Assembly (NCBI RefSeq): GCF_900108505.1
Contig: NZ_FNWU01000013.1
Location: 1-42,037 of the forward strand
Origin: Halopenitus malekzadehii
GTDB taxonomy: Archaea; Halobacteriota; Halobacteria; Halobacteriales; Haloferacaceae
Length of the DNA stretch: 42,037 nucleotides
Direction of reading: 5' to 3'
Shown here: positions 41,813-42,037 of the stretch, piece after piece
Layout: each line of letters begins with the position of its first letter
Position numbering within the stretch: position 1 is the first letter of the stretch
The notes under the pieces: generated by a model
Database searches by the model: none
Told to the model about the DNA's origin: nothing
Seen by the model: only the letters and a program-made list of their open reading frames with translations
Translations under genes and position numbers: made by a program

Positions 41813-42037
41813 GCCTCATCCCCACGAGGAGTCGTCTGAAGCTCGACCCCGACGCATCCGGGCCTCCATCAGCCGGGATCTTCAACCCCACGAGGATTCG
41901 TCTGAAACACGGGTGCCGAACTTAGCCTCACGGTGCCGAATAGGGCTTCAACCCCACGAGGGTTCGTCTGAAACTGTAAGACGTGTGGGTACCGGAGTCA
42001 ATCGCTCGGCTTCAACCCCACGAGGGTTCGTCTGAAA
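41813..42037 (-). CRISPR. distal end of a type I-B-like CRISPR array
   Basis: Four repeats of 30 bp (41813-41842, 41879-41908, 41945-41974, 42009-window end). The consensus starts GCTTCAACCCCACGAGGGTT and ends CGTCTGAAAC. Spacers are 36, 36 and 34 bases. The first repeat has five substitutions, the second two (first base and position 18), and the rest match, which marks the left side as the leader-distal end. Read on the minus strand the repeat is GTTTCAGACG..., the usual haloarchaeal orientation. The leader, most spacers and the cas genes lie beyond the right edge. Confidence 0.96.

Noticed and set aside
41673-41891. 72-residue minus-strand frame running into the CRISPR repeats
   Set aside because: Starts inside a CRISPR spacer/repeat and has no family resemblance.

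Overview
The window is a piece of a haloarchaeal chromosome, probably from the Halorubrum/Haloferax side of Halobacteria. The evidence is the high-GC, Asp/Glu-rich proteins, the archaeal informational genes (ribosomal protein S24e, a Kae1-Bud32 fusion, Tsr3, a Tfx regulator), the coenzyme F420 genes cofC and cofG, the tubulin-like CetZ, Tat-dependent secretion, an IS630 element typical of halophiles and a type I-B-like haloarchaeal CRISPR repeat. Many genes have an A/T-rich TATA-like box 24-30 bases before the start codon, so most mRNAs appear to be leaderless.

Positions 1-7800 are accessory DNA. They hold the broken end of an IS630 transposase, the C-terminal stump of a probable DNA adenine methyltransferase overlapping a large SNF2/RapA-like helicase (remnant of a restriction or DISARM-like defence locus), an AT-rich gene for a Tat-exported LamG/PKD surface protein, a hairpin-rich non-coding stretch, and a zinc-finger / winged-helix gene pair. 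This block abuts the 3' end of a tRNA-Thr gene (7806-7877), a classic integration boundary, although no integrase lies in the window.

Positions 7878-31700 are core housekeeping sequence. They carry two haloarchaeal-specific proteins (one with a ParB-like helix-turn-helix), a beta-CASP ribonuclease, a heavy-metal P1B ATPase, tsr3 divergent from rps24e and kae1-bud32, an ATP-grasp ligase, and trkA flanked by two paralogous stand-alone RAM-domain genes. These are followed by tmk, an NDUFA9-like dehydrogenase, a cetZ-cofC-cofG cluster, mscS, a tungsten aldehyde:ferredoxin oxidoreductase with a palindrome-rich promoter, a DICT sensor and a universal stress protein.

At 32165-33562 a hairpin-rich repeat element, probably an IS200/IS605 or MITE remnant, has been split by a complete 1142-bp IS630 element. 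The IS630 element sits exactly on a TA at the centre of a 12-bp palindrome. Core genes then resume: cyclophilin, an amidohydrolase/deaminase, Tfx, a TRAM protein, NikR, a quinone oxidoreductase and a DUF7847-like membrane protein.

The last 2 kb are accessory again: a vapBC toxin-antitoxin pair whose antitoxin C-terminus is encoded by a dispersed hairpin repeat, an SDR gene fragment, and the degenerate leader-distal end of a CRISPR array that continues past the right edge. No cas genes are visible.
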